A stretch of DNA of 64,000 bases. It comes from Bacillota bacterium. GTDB taxonomy: Bacteria > Bacillota > Clostridia > Lachnospirales > Lachnospiraceae. The position numbers and the translations under genes are program-made. The notes under the pieces are model-generated. The model saw only the letters and a list, made by a program, of their open reading frames with translations, did not search any database and was not told the origin of the DNA. The stretch spans positions 25,822 through 89,821 of the forward strand of contig JAFAGA010000023.1 of the NCBI GenBank assembly GCA_023423045.1, written 5' to 3'. Positions 16,827-24,736 of this stretch are shown in pieces; positions within the stretch are counted from its first letter, which is position 1; every line of letters begins with the position of its first letter.

Positions 16827-17819
16827 TTAATTATCCATTGGTTCATTTGTTTGGTTATTTTTTTCATACTCCTCCAGTAATCTCCGGAGATCATCCATGG
16901 TTTCAATTTCATTCACCCTGTTCCTCAGCCTGGCAGAGCCGGGATAGCCCGTAGTATACCACGCAACATGCTTGCGCATTTCCCGGATACCGATGAATTC
17001 CCCCTTATATTGTGCCGACATTTGGGCATGGCGAAGGATCATCGCCCGGACTTCTTCGAACTCAGGTCTGGGGAGAAGAACTCCCTGCTCCAGATAGGCC
17101 TTAATCCGGGCAAACAGCCAGGGATTCCCACGGGTTCCCCTCGCAATCATAAGTCCGTCACAGCCGGTCTGCCGGAGCATATCTTCTGCATCCTTGGGAG
17201 AAAATATATCTCCGCTTCCAATGACAGGGATCGACACCGCTTCCTTAACCTGGCGGATAATCTCCCAATCCGCCTTGCCGCTATAATACTGCTCCCTGGT
17301 TCTTGCATGGACAGCAATCGCCGCGGCTCCGTTCTCCTCTGCAATCTTTGCCACCTCCACCGCATTGCAGTCACCGTGGTGAAAACCCTTGCGTATCTTT
17401 ACCGTCACCGGCTTGCTATAGCCCTCCGCAACCTTACGGACAATCTCGCCGATCAGCTCCGGCTTCTTCATCAGCGCAGACCCCTCTCCGTTATTCACCA
17501 CCTTGGGAACAGGGCATCCCATATTGATATCCAGAATATCGAAATTACGATGTTCCAACCTTCGGGCCGTCTCTCTCAGTATGTCAGGATCCGCCCCAAA
17601 AAGCTGGAGAGCTGCCGGTCTCTCCTCCTCCGCCACTTGAATAAGGTTCTCCGTATTCTTATTATTATACTGGACCCCCTTTGCACTGACCATTTCCGTA
17701 TACACAAGATCCACTCCCTGTTCCTTGCATAACACGCGAAAAGGCAGATCCGTCACCCCCGCCATGGGCCCCAGACACAATATTCCTTTTAGCTTTACAT
17801 TACCTATCTGTAAACTCAT
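16827..17819 (-). CDS. dusB: tRNA-dihydrouridine synthase
   Basis: FMN-dependent reduction of uridine to dihydrouridine in tRNA D-loops. The 330-aa protein shows the FMN-binding start LGPMAGVTDLPFR, the catalytic-Cys block INMGCPVPKVVNNGEGSALM, VKIRKGFH, AIAVHARTREQYYSGKADW, PVIGSGDI and GLMIARGTRGNPW, all typical of Dus barrels. The C-terminus (MRKHVAWYTTGYPGSARLRN) is of the DusB type. It lies downstream of coaX with a 196-nt gap containing a large hairpin. Confidence 0.95.
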   Translation of the reverse strand: MSLQIGNVKLKGILCLGPMAGVTDLPFRVLCKEQGVDLVYTEMVSAKGVQYNNKNTENLIQVAEEERPAALQLFGADPDILRETARRLEHRNFDILDINMGCPVPKVVNNGEGSALMKKPELIGEIVRKVAEGYSKPVTVKIRKGFHHGDCNAVEVAKIAEENGAAAIAVHARTREQYYSGKADWEIIRQVKEAVSIPVIGSGDIFSPKDAEDMLRQTGCDGLMIARGTRGNPWLFARIKAYLEQGVLLPRPEFEEVRAMILRHAQMSAQYKGEFIGIREMRKHVAWYTTGYPGSARLRNRVNEIETMDDLRRLLEEYEKNNQTNEPMDN

Positions 17820-17883
17820 TCTGTTTTCTCCATTAATTATAAGGAAACAACGAGCAGCACGCTTTGCGAGCCGCTCTTATGTT

Positions 17884-17949
17884 AAGAAAAATATTGGTTC
17901 CCGTATACACCTGACCAATTCAGTGTATGCAGGCACCAATATCTTTCTT
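17884..17949 (-). terminator. Large hairpin between coaX and dusB
   Basis: Nested inverted repeats: outer arms AAGAAAnATATTGGT / ACCAATATnTTTCTT and inner arms GCATACAC / GTGTATAC. The 66-nt element starts 67 nt after the coaX stop codon. The U-rich descending arm is terminator-like. A third ATTGGT lies in the loop and could compete for pairing. Confidence 0.65.
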
Positions 17950-18015
17950 TCACATTCTTTTATCAATCCTCAGCTTTTAAAACGCGCAAGAACTCCATCC
18001 TTTTTGCATCAAAAC

Positions 18016-18789
18016 TTAACGCATTTTATTCTTGTCGCTGATTATCTTCAGCCCCTTAAGCGTCAGGTTCGGATCGTACACTTCAATCACATCCGTCGCT
18101 TCCGAGATTATCTTACCCAGACCTCCGGTTGCAACTACCCTGCACTTCTCAATCCCCGCCTCCTGGAGCATCTTCTTAACAATATATTCCGTCTGACCAA
18201 TACAGCCGAATACCAGACCGGCCTGCATGCTTGTTACCGTATCTTTCGCCAGAATAGTGTCAGGCATGATAATCTCAATCTCCGGAAGCCTAGCCGTATC
18301 ATTCCATAGAGCGTTAGCCGATATCCGCAGACCCGGGCTGGTTACCGCAGCAATAAAGCTTCCATCCTCTGTGATCAGATCATATGTGATTGCGGTTCCG
18401 AAGTCAATGACCAGAACAGGTCCGCCATAGATTTCGTAGGCTGCCACTGCATCCACTACACGATCCGCTCCCAGCTCCTTCGGATTCATTGCTCCTATTT
18501 TAATGCCGGTCTTTGTTCCGATCCCCACAATCAAGGGCGTCAAGCCCAGATACTTAATAATCCCGGAGGTCAGTGAGTGCATCAGCTTAGGAACAACACT
18601 GGCAATGGCTACCGCAGTAATCTCTTCTATATTAATGTTTCTTGCCTTTAGCAGATCCCACAGCATCAGACCGTATTCATCCGAAGTGCGGGCTGTCTTG
18701 GTGGTCAGGCGAAAGCTGCCCTTTAAATTCATTTCCTCAAATACGCCCAAGGTTATATTGGTATTTCCAACATCAATCACTAGCAACAT
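18016..18789 (-). CDS. coaX: Type III pantothenate kinase
   Basis: Phosphorylates pantothenate, first step of coenzyme A synthesis. The 257-aa protein begins MLLVIDVGNTNITLGVF (phosphate-binding motif DVGNTN, residues 6-11). It carries GADRVVDAVAAY and VIDFGTAITYDLI, and then GLRISANAL and ATGGLGKII. These are the standard acetate/sugar kinase-fold motifs of CoaX, which needs a monovalent cation and resists feedback by CoA. The start has GAGGGG upstream. It lies 56 nt after a small conserved gene and is probably co-transcribed with it. Confidence 0.95.
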   Translation of the reverse strand: MLLVIDVGNTNITLGVFEEMNLKGSFRLTTKTARTSDEYGLMLWDLLKARNINIEEITAVAIASVVPKLMHSLTSGIIKYLGLTPLIVGIGTKTGIKIGAMNPKELGADRVVDAVAAYEIYGGPVLVIDFGTAITYDLITEDGSFIAAVTSPGLRISANALWNDTARLPEIEIIMPDTILAKDTVTSMQAGLVFGCIGQTEYIVKKMLQEAGIEKCRVVATGGLGKIISEATDVIEVYDPNLTLKGLKIISDKNKMR

Positions 18790-18845
18790 GTTTTACCCCT
18801 CCGTAAAGCCGCTTTCCGGTTGCCAACTCCCGCGGCCGATATCTC

Positions 18846-19187
18846 TTATAAAAGCTGGGATGCATCTTCACCAAGAAAGAATACCTTATAATAAAGCTCC
18901 AGAGCTTCCAGAAGCTCCGTCCTCTCCCGCTGCAGCTCCTTAATCTTCAATGCGCTTCCGATTTCATCATAAAGGAAATCATCCTCTTTGGAATCCACGC
19001 GCATTATGAGCGTACCGTCCTCTTCAAACTCCAGCGATAATATCCCGCCGATATCCTCTGTAAACAGCACACACATTATTTTAAGCTCTTGCTTTATCTG
19101 TTCCGGCAACGCACCAAAATCATCGTTAAGCCAAAATTTTTTCTCATATGCGCTGCTGGCACATAACACAACCTGCTCCTGATACAT
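18846..19187 (-). CDS. Small conserved clostridial protein (resembles DUF6145)
   Basis: A soluble, acidic 113-aa protein, MYQEQVVLCASSAYEKKFW to GEDASQLL. The phrase ELKIMCVLFTEDIGGILSLEFEEDG, followed by an ALKIKELQRERTELLEALELYY helix, matches what I recall of the DUF6145 proteins found beside coaX in Lachnospiraceae; that label is from memory and not certain. Function unknown. The start has AAGAAGGG upstream. It precedes coaX by 56 nt, suggesting an operon. Confidence 0.75.
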   Translation of the reverse strand: MYQEQVVLCASSAYEKKFWLNDDFGALPEQIKQELKIMCVLFTEDIGGILSLEFEEDGTLIMRVDSKEDDFLYDEIGSALKIKELQRERTELLEALELYYKVFFLGEDASQLL

Positions 19188-19260
19188 ACTATTATCCCTT
19201 CTTTGTTAAACTTATATGTCCCGGATATAAAACATGTTTTTGATAATTTATTTTACAGAT

Positions 19261-19378
19261 GCGCAAGGGCAGCGCCTTTTATCAGAAGTTAAAATACAAC
19301 TTCTGATAACTTATATTACAGGAACATAATGCGTGTTCCTGTAATCGGGTATGAGAAGTAGATTCACTTTCTTCTCAT
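19261..19378 (-). repeat. Array of four successive hairpins downstream of the small membrane protein gene
   Basis: Within 118 nt lie GCGC/GCGC (19261-19275), a 12-bp TTATCAGAAGTT / AACTTCTGATAA (19279-19309), an 11-bp ATTACAGGAAC / GTTCCTGTAAT (19315-19345) and an 8-bp ATGAGAAG / CTTCTCAT (19351-19378). The last sits 4 nt from the stop codon of the gene at 19382. No strong U-run follows any of them. They form the 3' region of the argF transcript. Confidence 0.7.
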
Positions 19379-19381
19379 GAC

Positions 19382-19678
19382 CTATATTATATCCATAATA
19401 ATGAAACCCAGGGCGATAACAATGATTCCCAGCATAAAGAATGTCATTCCCATCATCTTTCGCTTCGGGTCCTTCCATTGCTTTAGCCCGTTAAGAACGT
19501 TCATTAAGCCGCCGGACAGGCAGATAGCCAGAATAGCATAGCGGTTGCCAGGATTTTGGAACACCAAAAAGAGCGAGACAATCAAAGCAATTCCCACAAT
19601 AGTGTTAAATAAATCCATCCAATTGAGTTTATTGTTTTTTGATGAAAAATCCTTTAATTGCTCCTTAAGCTTGCTCAC
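19382..19678 (-). CDS. Small three-helix membrane protein of unknown function
   Basis: A 98-aa protein with a short charged N-terminus (MSKLKEQLKDFSSKNNK) and three hydrophobic segments: LFNTIVGIALIVSLFLVF, YAILAICLSGGLMNVLNG and MGMTFFMLGIIVIALGFII. An in-frame GTG at 19687 would add three residues. The GTG at 19678 is preferred because GGGGTGG lies 5 nt upstream of it. It begins 15 nt after argF ends and is surely co-transcribed, though no arginine-related role is visible. I do not recognise the family. Confidence 0.8.
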   Translation of the reverse strand: MSKLKEQLKDFSSKNNKLNWMDLFNTIVGIALIVSLFLVFQNPGNRYAILAICLSGGLMNVLNGLKQWKDPKRKMMGMTFFMLGIIVIALGFIIMDII

Positions 19679-19693
19679 TTCTTCCACCCCGGT

Positions 19694-20632
19694 TTAAATA
19701 TTTCCTATGGTTGCTACCATCACTGCCTTAATTGTATGCATACGATTCTCTGATTCATCAAATACAACCTCTGCAAACCGCTCAAAAAGCTCCTCGGTAA
19801 CCTCATTGCCCTTTACCGCAGGCAGACAATGCAGGAAGATGGTATTTTCCTTCCCTGTCAGGGAAAGTAATTCATCATTTACCTGATACGGCTTCAGGAG
19901 AGCAATACGCTCCGCCGCTTTATCCTCTTCACCCATGGAGCACCAGACATCCGTATAGATTGCATCCGCACCTTCCACTGCCGTCAGCTGGTCCGATATC
20001 ATAATTTTACTGCCGAAGATTTTTGCATATTTCTCGCACTCGGCCACCAGAACCTCATCCGGCCACAGCTGCTTCGGAGCCAATATGGTAAAATCAATTC
20101 CCAGCTTGGAAGAACCGATCATAAGGCTGTTGGCCATATTGTTGCGTCCATCACCGACATACACCAACTTTAACCCTTTTAGCTTACCAAACTGCTCCTT
20201 CAAAGTCAAGAAGTCGGCAAGAATTTGCGTTGGGTGATCCTCGTCCGTAAGACCGTTCCATACAGGAACACCGCTATATTTTGCTAACTTTTCCACCGTT
20301 TCCTGTTTAAATCCACGAAATTCAATTCCATCAAACATCCTGCCCAAAACTCGGGCGGTATCTTCCACACTTTCCTTATGTCCCAGCTGGATATCAGCCT
20401 TGCTCAGATATTCCGGATATCCACCCTCATCCACACATCCTACGGTAAAGGCGCATCGGGTTCTTGTGGATGGCTTTTCAAAAATCATGGCAATATTCTT
20501 TCCCTTCAGGCTATTTCCGGTAATTCCCTGTTTCTTCTTCGCCTTTAACTCTGCTGCCAGATCGATGAGATATTCTATCTCCTCCGGTAAGAAATCTTTT
20601 AAAGTAAGTAAGCTCCGTCCTTTTAAATTCAT
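19694..20632 (-). CDS. argF: Ornithine carbamoyltransferase
   Basis: Makes citrulline from ornithine and carbamoyl phosphate in arginine synthesis (or works in reverse in the deiminase pathway). The 312-aa protein has the carbamoyl-phosphate motif STRTRCAF (residues 55-62), the DEDHPTQILADF block and the ornithine-specific HCLPAVKG. The biosynthetic role is favoured by the isolated position (no arcA or arcC nearby) and by a probable ARG box upstream. The ATG has AGGAGG. Confidence 0.95.
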   Translation of the reverse strand: MNLKGRSLLTLKDFLPEEIEYLIDLAAELKAKKKQGITGNSLKGKNIAMIFEKPSTRTRCAFTVGCVDEGGYPEYLSKADIQLGHKESVEDTARVLGRMFDGIEFRGFKQETVEKLAKYSGVPVWNGLTDEDHPTQILADFLTLKEQFGKLKGLKLVYVGDGRNNMANSLMIGSSKLGIDFTILAPKQLWPDEVLVAECEKYAKIFGSKIMISDQLTAVEGADAIYTDVWCSMGEEDKAAERIALLKPYQVNDELLSLTGKENTIFLHCLPAVKGNEVTEELFERFAEVVFDESENRMHTIKAVMVATIGNI

Positions 20633-20756
20633 AATAACCTCCTATTCGCCGCTCCGGGACCCGGACCCATCCTATTCAAACCAATAAATCCTGCGGATGC
20701 CCCAAAACGGGATCTGTAATTAAATTCATAATTATACCTTAATAATGTTTATTTAT

Positions 20757-20785
20757 ACATTATTCCAAACATATTCATTTGTCAA
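20757..20785 (-). promoter_or_regulatory. argF: Promoter of argF
   Basis: Minus strand TTGACA (20780-20785) and TAATGT (20757-20762), 17-bp spacer. The spacer begins with AATGAATAT, which resembles half of an ARG box. A second TATAAT-like box lies nearer the gene at about 20734-20739. The untranslated leader would be about 120 nt. Confidence 0.6.
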
Positions 20786-20853
20786 GATAAATATTAGCCT
20801 CTTGCCAATAAATTTTAAATAAGTATATTATTATGAAGACACCCTCTCTTCCT

Positions 20854-20875
20854 GTAATGAATATCTATTCATTAC
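20854..20875. promoter_or_regulatory. Candidate ArgR (ARG box) operator upstream of argF
   Basis: A perfect 22-bp palindrome of two 10-nt arms (GTAATGAATA / TATTCATTAC) separated by TC. It contains TGAAT-N4-ATTCA, the core of the ArgR/AhrC box. The loop of two bases is too short for a terminator. It lies about 70 bp upstream of the argF -35 box, and a half-site lies in the promoter spacer. Confidence 0.6.
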
Positions 20876-20990
20876 CCCCTAATCGTATCAACAGAGTGAG
20901 CATATAATGGTTCAAACCTCTTTCACTGCATGGCGCCTTCCGACATCGGCATGGGAGGTCTGAAGCAATTTACAATCAGTGAATAGCAGG

Positions 20991-21046
20991 TAGATAATAA
21001 ATGACAGGGATGCCTCAAAAACAGCATCCCTGTCATTTATTATCTA
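20991..21046. terminator. Perfect 23-bp inverted repeat, bidirectional terminator
   Basis: Arms of 23 nt (20991-21013 and 21024-21046) pair without mismatch around a 10-nt loop. The GC-rich upper part (ACAGGGATGC) over an AU-rich base can terminate in both directions. On the minus strand it ends the LtaS-type gene 28 nt after its stop. On the plus strand it could end a short RNA from the 20.83-kb region. Confidence 0.85.
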
Positions 21047-21073
21047 TTGCTTTCTCTATCTTTGCACCCTCTT

Positions 21074-22915
21074 TTATTCATGCGTAATAAAGTTGGCGAT
21101 TAAATTCTGCTCCAGTATTTCCTTAGAGGTAGTCTTAAGCAGGATTGCCTTCTCATACTCCTCCCGGTACAAAGAAGCGTCGACCTCCTCATTTGTCCCT
21201 ATCTTCCATGCGCGGCTGCCTTCAAATATTCCCTCTCTGGATATCTGAAATATAATATCATTTGTGGCAAAGGAACCTTCAAAGAGATAAGTGGTAAAGG
21301 CTACGAAACCTCCCTTGGCATTGGCCAAATCCTGTCCGACAACGAATGCTTCATCCAGAGTTAAGCCCATGATATTGGCTATTGTCGGCATAAAGTCCAC
21401 CTGTCCTCCGGTAGTATGGATGGTCTCCTTCGCTCCGCTTCCGGGCACATGGATGATCAGAGGAATATTGAGCATCTCATCATAATCATAGGTTCTCCCG
21501 ATAAAGGCATTCATCTGATCCATAACCTCATCCATTCCGCAGTTCAGTCCGTGATGGTCACCATACAATGCAATTACCGTATTCTCATATAATCCGGCAC
21601 CCTTAAGGTCCGCGATCAACTGCCCGATGGCTTCATCCGTATAATGTACGGACTGAAGATAATTACCGAACTTGGTATTCTTGTCCGCTTCCGAGAGCGT
21701 CATAGTACGGTATTGTTCATCGATATCAAAAGGATGATGATTAGACAAAGTGATGGCAAAGGTAAAGAAATTAGTCGTCTGATTCTGAAGTATCGGTATC
21801 AGCTGCCGGAACATGGATTTATCCGAGATACCCATACCGATGATTTCATCCTGGTCCATATCCTCCATGCTGTAATAATCCTGAAATCCCTGATAAGGAT
21901 AAGCATACTCCCGATTCCAGAATGCTCCCTCGAATCCATGAATGGCAAATGCATAGTAGCCCTTCTCTCTCATCAACCAAGGCAAACCATGGAAGGTGTT
22001 CTTTTCAAATAATCGATAGCTTTCTCCATCCGATACCGGATATAGGCTGTTCATGCTGGAGAACTCCGCATCCGCAGTATTCCCCTTGCCCGTATTGGTA
22101 TAGTAGTGATCAAAATATAAAGTATCCCCTTCGATCAGGCGGTTTAGATTAGGTGTAATCTCCTGCCCCTGATATGTGGCACCTATGACAAAATCCTGCA
22201 CAGCCTCCAGCTGAATGACGATCAGATTCTTTCCCTCTCCTATCCCGTGATAGAACAGCGGCCGGGGGTCCGGTGCCACCTGCTCCAATACCTCCAGGAT
22301 CTCCTCTTCCTTCATCTCCTCCTGAGCCAGGTTATCCGAGATAGTCTCGTAAATATCCGTCACATGGCTGGTGAAAAACTCCATGCTATTAACCCGCTCA
22401 ATCGCAGCGGAATGGAAGGGATTCACGATCAGAGTGAGGAACACTGCCGTCAAAACGTAGACCAAATACTTAAGTCTGCGCCAAGGATGAATCTTCTTAA
22501 GAATCTCCTGTGAGGCATACTTTTTAAAACTGCAATAAGCAAAGGGAATATCTAAAAACAATAAGAAACTTGCCGGTATTATTGTTGCAATAAAGCTCTT
22601 AGGAACCGCCGTGACACTTTTAGCCTGCCAGAGCTGACGGATCGATACCGTCTGATTATAATAGTTATAGTACATGGTGTCGGCAAACATCAACAGGCTG
22701 AGCAGAAAATAAACAACCAGAAAGATTCCCCTCTTTCTCTTCAAAGCGCTTCTGCCAAAGCACAGAAAAAGAGACGCCCATACTACCAGACTAAGGACAA
22801 TCATAATAATCTCCATCTGATTCACCTTAATCAGCGAATAGTATACCATCATCTTACCTATAAACAGAACTATAATTAAGTATGGTGATGCAATAACTTC
22901 CTTTAACTTTTTCAT
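21074..22915 (-). CDS. LTA synthase family protein (phosphoglycerol transferase, sulfatase fold)
   Basis: A membrane enzyme of the LtaS group that transfers glycerol phosphate from phosphatidylglycerol to a polymer or glycolipid. The 613 aa contain five N-terminal TM helices (within ~10-165), a linker, then an extracellular alkaline-phosphatase/sulfatase domain. The metal-binding Glu is in LIVIQLEAVQ (~237) and the catalytic Thr in GNTADAEFSSMNS (T280). The later metal ligands lie in VIALYGDHHGLN. The ATG follows GGAGG after a TAAAAG tract. It is transcribed alone. Being a true polyglycerol-phosphate synthase, primase or other family member cannot be settled from sequence. Confidence 0.92.
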   Translation of the reverse strand: MKKLKEVIASPYLIIVLFIGKMMVYYSLIKVNQMEIIMIVLSLVVWASLFLCFGRSALKRKRGIFLVVYFLLSLLMFADTMYYNYYNQTVSIRQLWQAKSVTAVPKSFIATIIPASFLLFLDIPFAYCSFKKYASQEILKKIHPWRRLKYLVYVLTAVFLTLIVNPFHSAAIERVNSMEFFTSHVTDIYETISDNLAQEEMKEEEILEVLEQVAPDPRPLFYHGIGEGKNLIVIQLEAVQDFVIGATYQGQEITPNLNRLIEGDTLYFDHYYTNTGKGNTADAEFSSMNSLYPVSDGESYRLFEKNTFHGLPWLMREKGYYAFAIHGFEGAFWNREYAYPYQGFQDYYSMEDMDQDEIIGMGISDKSMFRQLIPILQNQTTNFFTFAITLSNHHPFDIDEQYRTMTLSEADKNTKFGNYLQSVHYTDEAIGQLIADLKGAGLYENTVIALYGDHHGLNCGMDEVMDQMNAFIGRTYDYDEMLNIPLIIHVPGSGAKETIHTTGGQVDFMPTIANIMGLTLDEAFVVGQDLANAKGGFVAFTTYLFEGSFATNDIIFQISREGIFEGSRAWKIGTNEEVDASLYREEYEKAILLKTTSKEILEQNLIANFITHE

Positions 22916-23074
22916 AAAGCCTCCGTCAAACTTTTAACACAGAACCCAAAACATGCATTCGATTTCCAAGTCATTTTCTAGTTTATAATACTTCATAGCC
23001 TATCTATAATCAAGTGGAAAAATCTTAATTTTTTCTTAATGTCTCCATATTGATGCTTCCATAAAACCAAACGA

Positions 23075-23119
23075 ATGCCATAACCGGAATATTCTGCACA
23101 TATGGCATCAATCCGGTTA
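23075..23119 (-). other. Overlapping inverted repeats after the SPFH gene
   Basis: Two interlocked inverted repeats share this stretch: TAACCGGA / TCCGGTTA (23081-23088 with 23112-23119) and ATGCCATA / TATGGCAT (23075-23082 with 23101-23108). Only one can form at a time. It lies 33 nt downstream of the SPFH gene and may act as terminator or stabiliser. Confidence 0.45.
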
Positions 23120-23151
23120 CCGCACCCGTTTTATTCTATATTCTGATTATT

Positions 23152-24087
23152 TTAATTGGTATCTTCTTTTCCGACCTCGGTCAGAGCTTTGACCATCCCG
23201 GCCAGCCCCTGTATCTCGGAAGGAATAATAATCTTTGTCGCCTTGCCATCTGCCGCCTTGGCAAATGCCTCCAGGCTTTTCAGCTGTATCACCGCGTTGT
23301 TTGGAGCGGCTTCATTCAGGAAACGCAATCCATCTGCCGTCGCCTTTTGTATAGTAACCGTTGCTTCTGCCTGACCTTCGGCTTCCCTGATCGTTGCCTC
23401 TTTTTTCGCTTCAGCACGCAAAATTGCCGCACTCTTCTCTCCTTCGGCTTCCAACACCGCTGATTCTTTCTTTCCTTCCGCAACCAGAATGGCTGCCTTT
23501 TTCTGGCCCTCCGCAATCAGGATCGCTTCTCTTCGCTCACGTTCCGCCTTCATCTGTTTCTCCATGGCATCCTGAATTGCAGCCGGAGGAATAATATTCT
23601 TTAACTCCACTCTTGTAACCTTGATACCCCAGGGATCCGTCGCCACATCCAGCGTCACTCTCATCTTCGTATTAATGATTTCTCTGGAGGTCAAGGTTTC
23701 GTCCAGCTCAAGATCACCGATAATATTACGCAGTGTGGTGGCTGTGAGATTCTCAATAGCCATTAACGGATGCTCCACACCGTAAGTATAGAGCTTGGGG
23801 TCGGTAATCTGGAAGAATACGACCGTATCTATTTTCATCGTAACATTATCTTTGGTAATTACCGGCTGAGGGGGAAAATCTACTACCTGCTCTTTTAACA
23901 GCACCCTCTTGGCAACCCTGTCGATCAGCGGCATCTTTATATGGATACCCACGTCCCAGGTCGCCTGATATCCTCCCAACCTCTCCAGGATATATGAATT
24001 CGCCTGAGGAACAATCTTAATACAGGAAGCAATGATTAATAATATCAGTATTACCAAAACAACAACAAGAGCCTGCCCTAAATTCAT
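23152..24087 (-). CDS. SPFH/band 7 membrane protein (stomatin/paraslipin, QmcA-like)
   Basis: A 311-aa stomatin-type protein. An N-terminal membrane anchor (LVVVLVILILLIIASCIKI) is followed by the SPFH domain: VPQANSYILERLGGYQATW, then DKVTMKIDTVVFFQI-like DNVTMKIDTVVFFQITDP and IRNIIGDLELDETLTSR-like residues. Next comes a long Ala/Glu/Lys coiled coil (residues ~190-270, EGQKKAAILVAEGKKESAVL). Such proteins form membrane microdomain scaffolds and usually pair with NfeD, as here (48 nt upstream). Confidence 0.93.
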   Translation of the reverse strand: MNLGQALVVVLVILILLIIASCIKIVPQANSYILERLGGYQATWDVGIHIKMPLIDRVAKRVLLKEQVVDFPPQPVITKDNVTMKIDTVVFFQITDPKLYTYGVEHPLMAIENLTATTLRNIIGDLELDETLTSREIINTKMRVTLDVATDPWGIKVTRVELKNIIPPAAIQDAMEKQMKAERERREAILIAEGQKKAAILVAEGKKESAVLEAEGEKSAAILRAEAKKEATIREAEGQAEATVTIQKATADGLRFLNEAAPNNAVIQLKSLEAFAKAADGKATKIIIPSEIQGLAGMVKALTEVGKEDTN

Positions 24088-24134
24088 CTTACTGATCCTC
24101 CTTTGATATAATAATTACATATTGGTTTCCTTGC

Positions 24135-24563
24135 TTATAATTCACTTACAATCAGCCTTACTCCTGTAATTCCATGTATCTTTACTTTTGTTCCCTGCTT
24201 AATCACGCTTCCATGCAAAGATTTCGCGGACCATTCCTGTCCGTCCACAATCACCTGTCCCGTGGCATTCACATTATCAATGGTGATTGTCACCATTGCC
24301 TCCTTGCCGATGACTCCCTCATAATTTGTCTTCGTCCTCTTGGGATTAAAGTATTTTAATACCAACGGCCTTGTAAAATATAACAGCACTACCGACACAA
24401 TGAGGAAAAGAATTAACTCCACCAGCAGGTTATCATAGAACAAAGATACAATAAATGCAACCAGCGCACCCCCTGCAAACCAGATGGTTGTCAGTCCAAG
24501 TGTCAAGATCTCAATTAATATTAATACTGCAAGAATAATTAGCCATAGAATGGAATTCGTCAA
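24135..24563 (-). CDS. NfeD-like membrane protein with OB-fold domain
   Basis: Partner of the SPFH protein in membrane microdomains. 142 aa: TM helices at the N-terminus (ILWLIILAVLILIEILTLGL, IWFAGGALVAFIVSLFY, LLVELILFLIVSVVLLYF), then a C-terminal OB-fold (EGVIGKEAMVTITIDNVNATGQV, IKQGTKVKIHGITGVRLIV) typical of NfeD. I place the start at the TTG (24561-24563), giving MTNSILWL, because AAAGGAG lies 7 nt upstream; longer in-frame versions put the hydrophilic MVTERRIK in front and lack a site. Proteolytic NfeD1 domains are absent; this is the short NfeD1b type. Confidence 0.88.
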   Translation of the reverse strand: MTNSILWLIILAVLILIEILTLGLTTIWFAGGALVAFIVSLFYDNLLVELILFLIVSVVLLYFTRPLVLKYFNPKRTKTNYEGVIGKEAMVTITIDNVNATGQVIVDGQEWSAKSLHGSVIKQGTKVKIHGITGVRLIVSEL

Positions 24564-24736
24564 CTTAATTCTCCTTTCTGTAACCATCTTCCTGGTGCCG
24601 ATCATCAACCGGCATCCTCCGACTTTACTGCTTTTTTATATCTTACCAGATTCCGGAGTATGCCACAATAGATCCGCCGGCTTTCTAATAATAGTTTAAT
24701 ATTTGAGTAATGGTGAGAACGTTGGAGGCCGAACCG

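Noticed and set aside
16700..16912. 70-aa minus-strand frame overlapping the end of dusB
   Set aside because: It lies in another frame over the dusB 3' end and the asd upstream region, with no ribosome site or protein-like pattern.
20633..20760. T-box or other amino-acid riboswitch in the argF leader
   Set aside because: No specifier stem or GGUGG-type T-box sequence and no terminator/antiterminator pair before argF.
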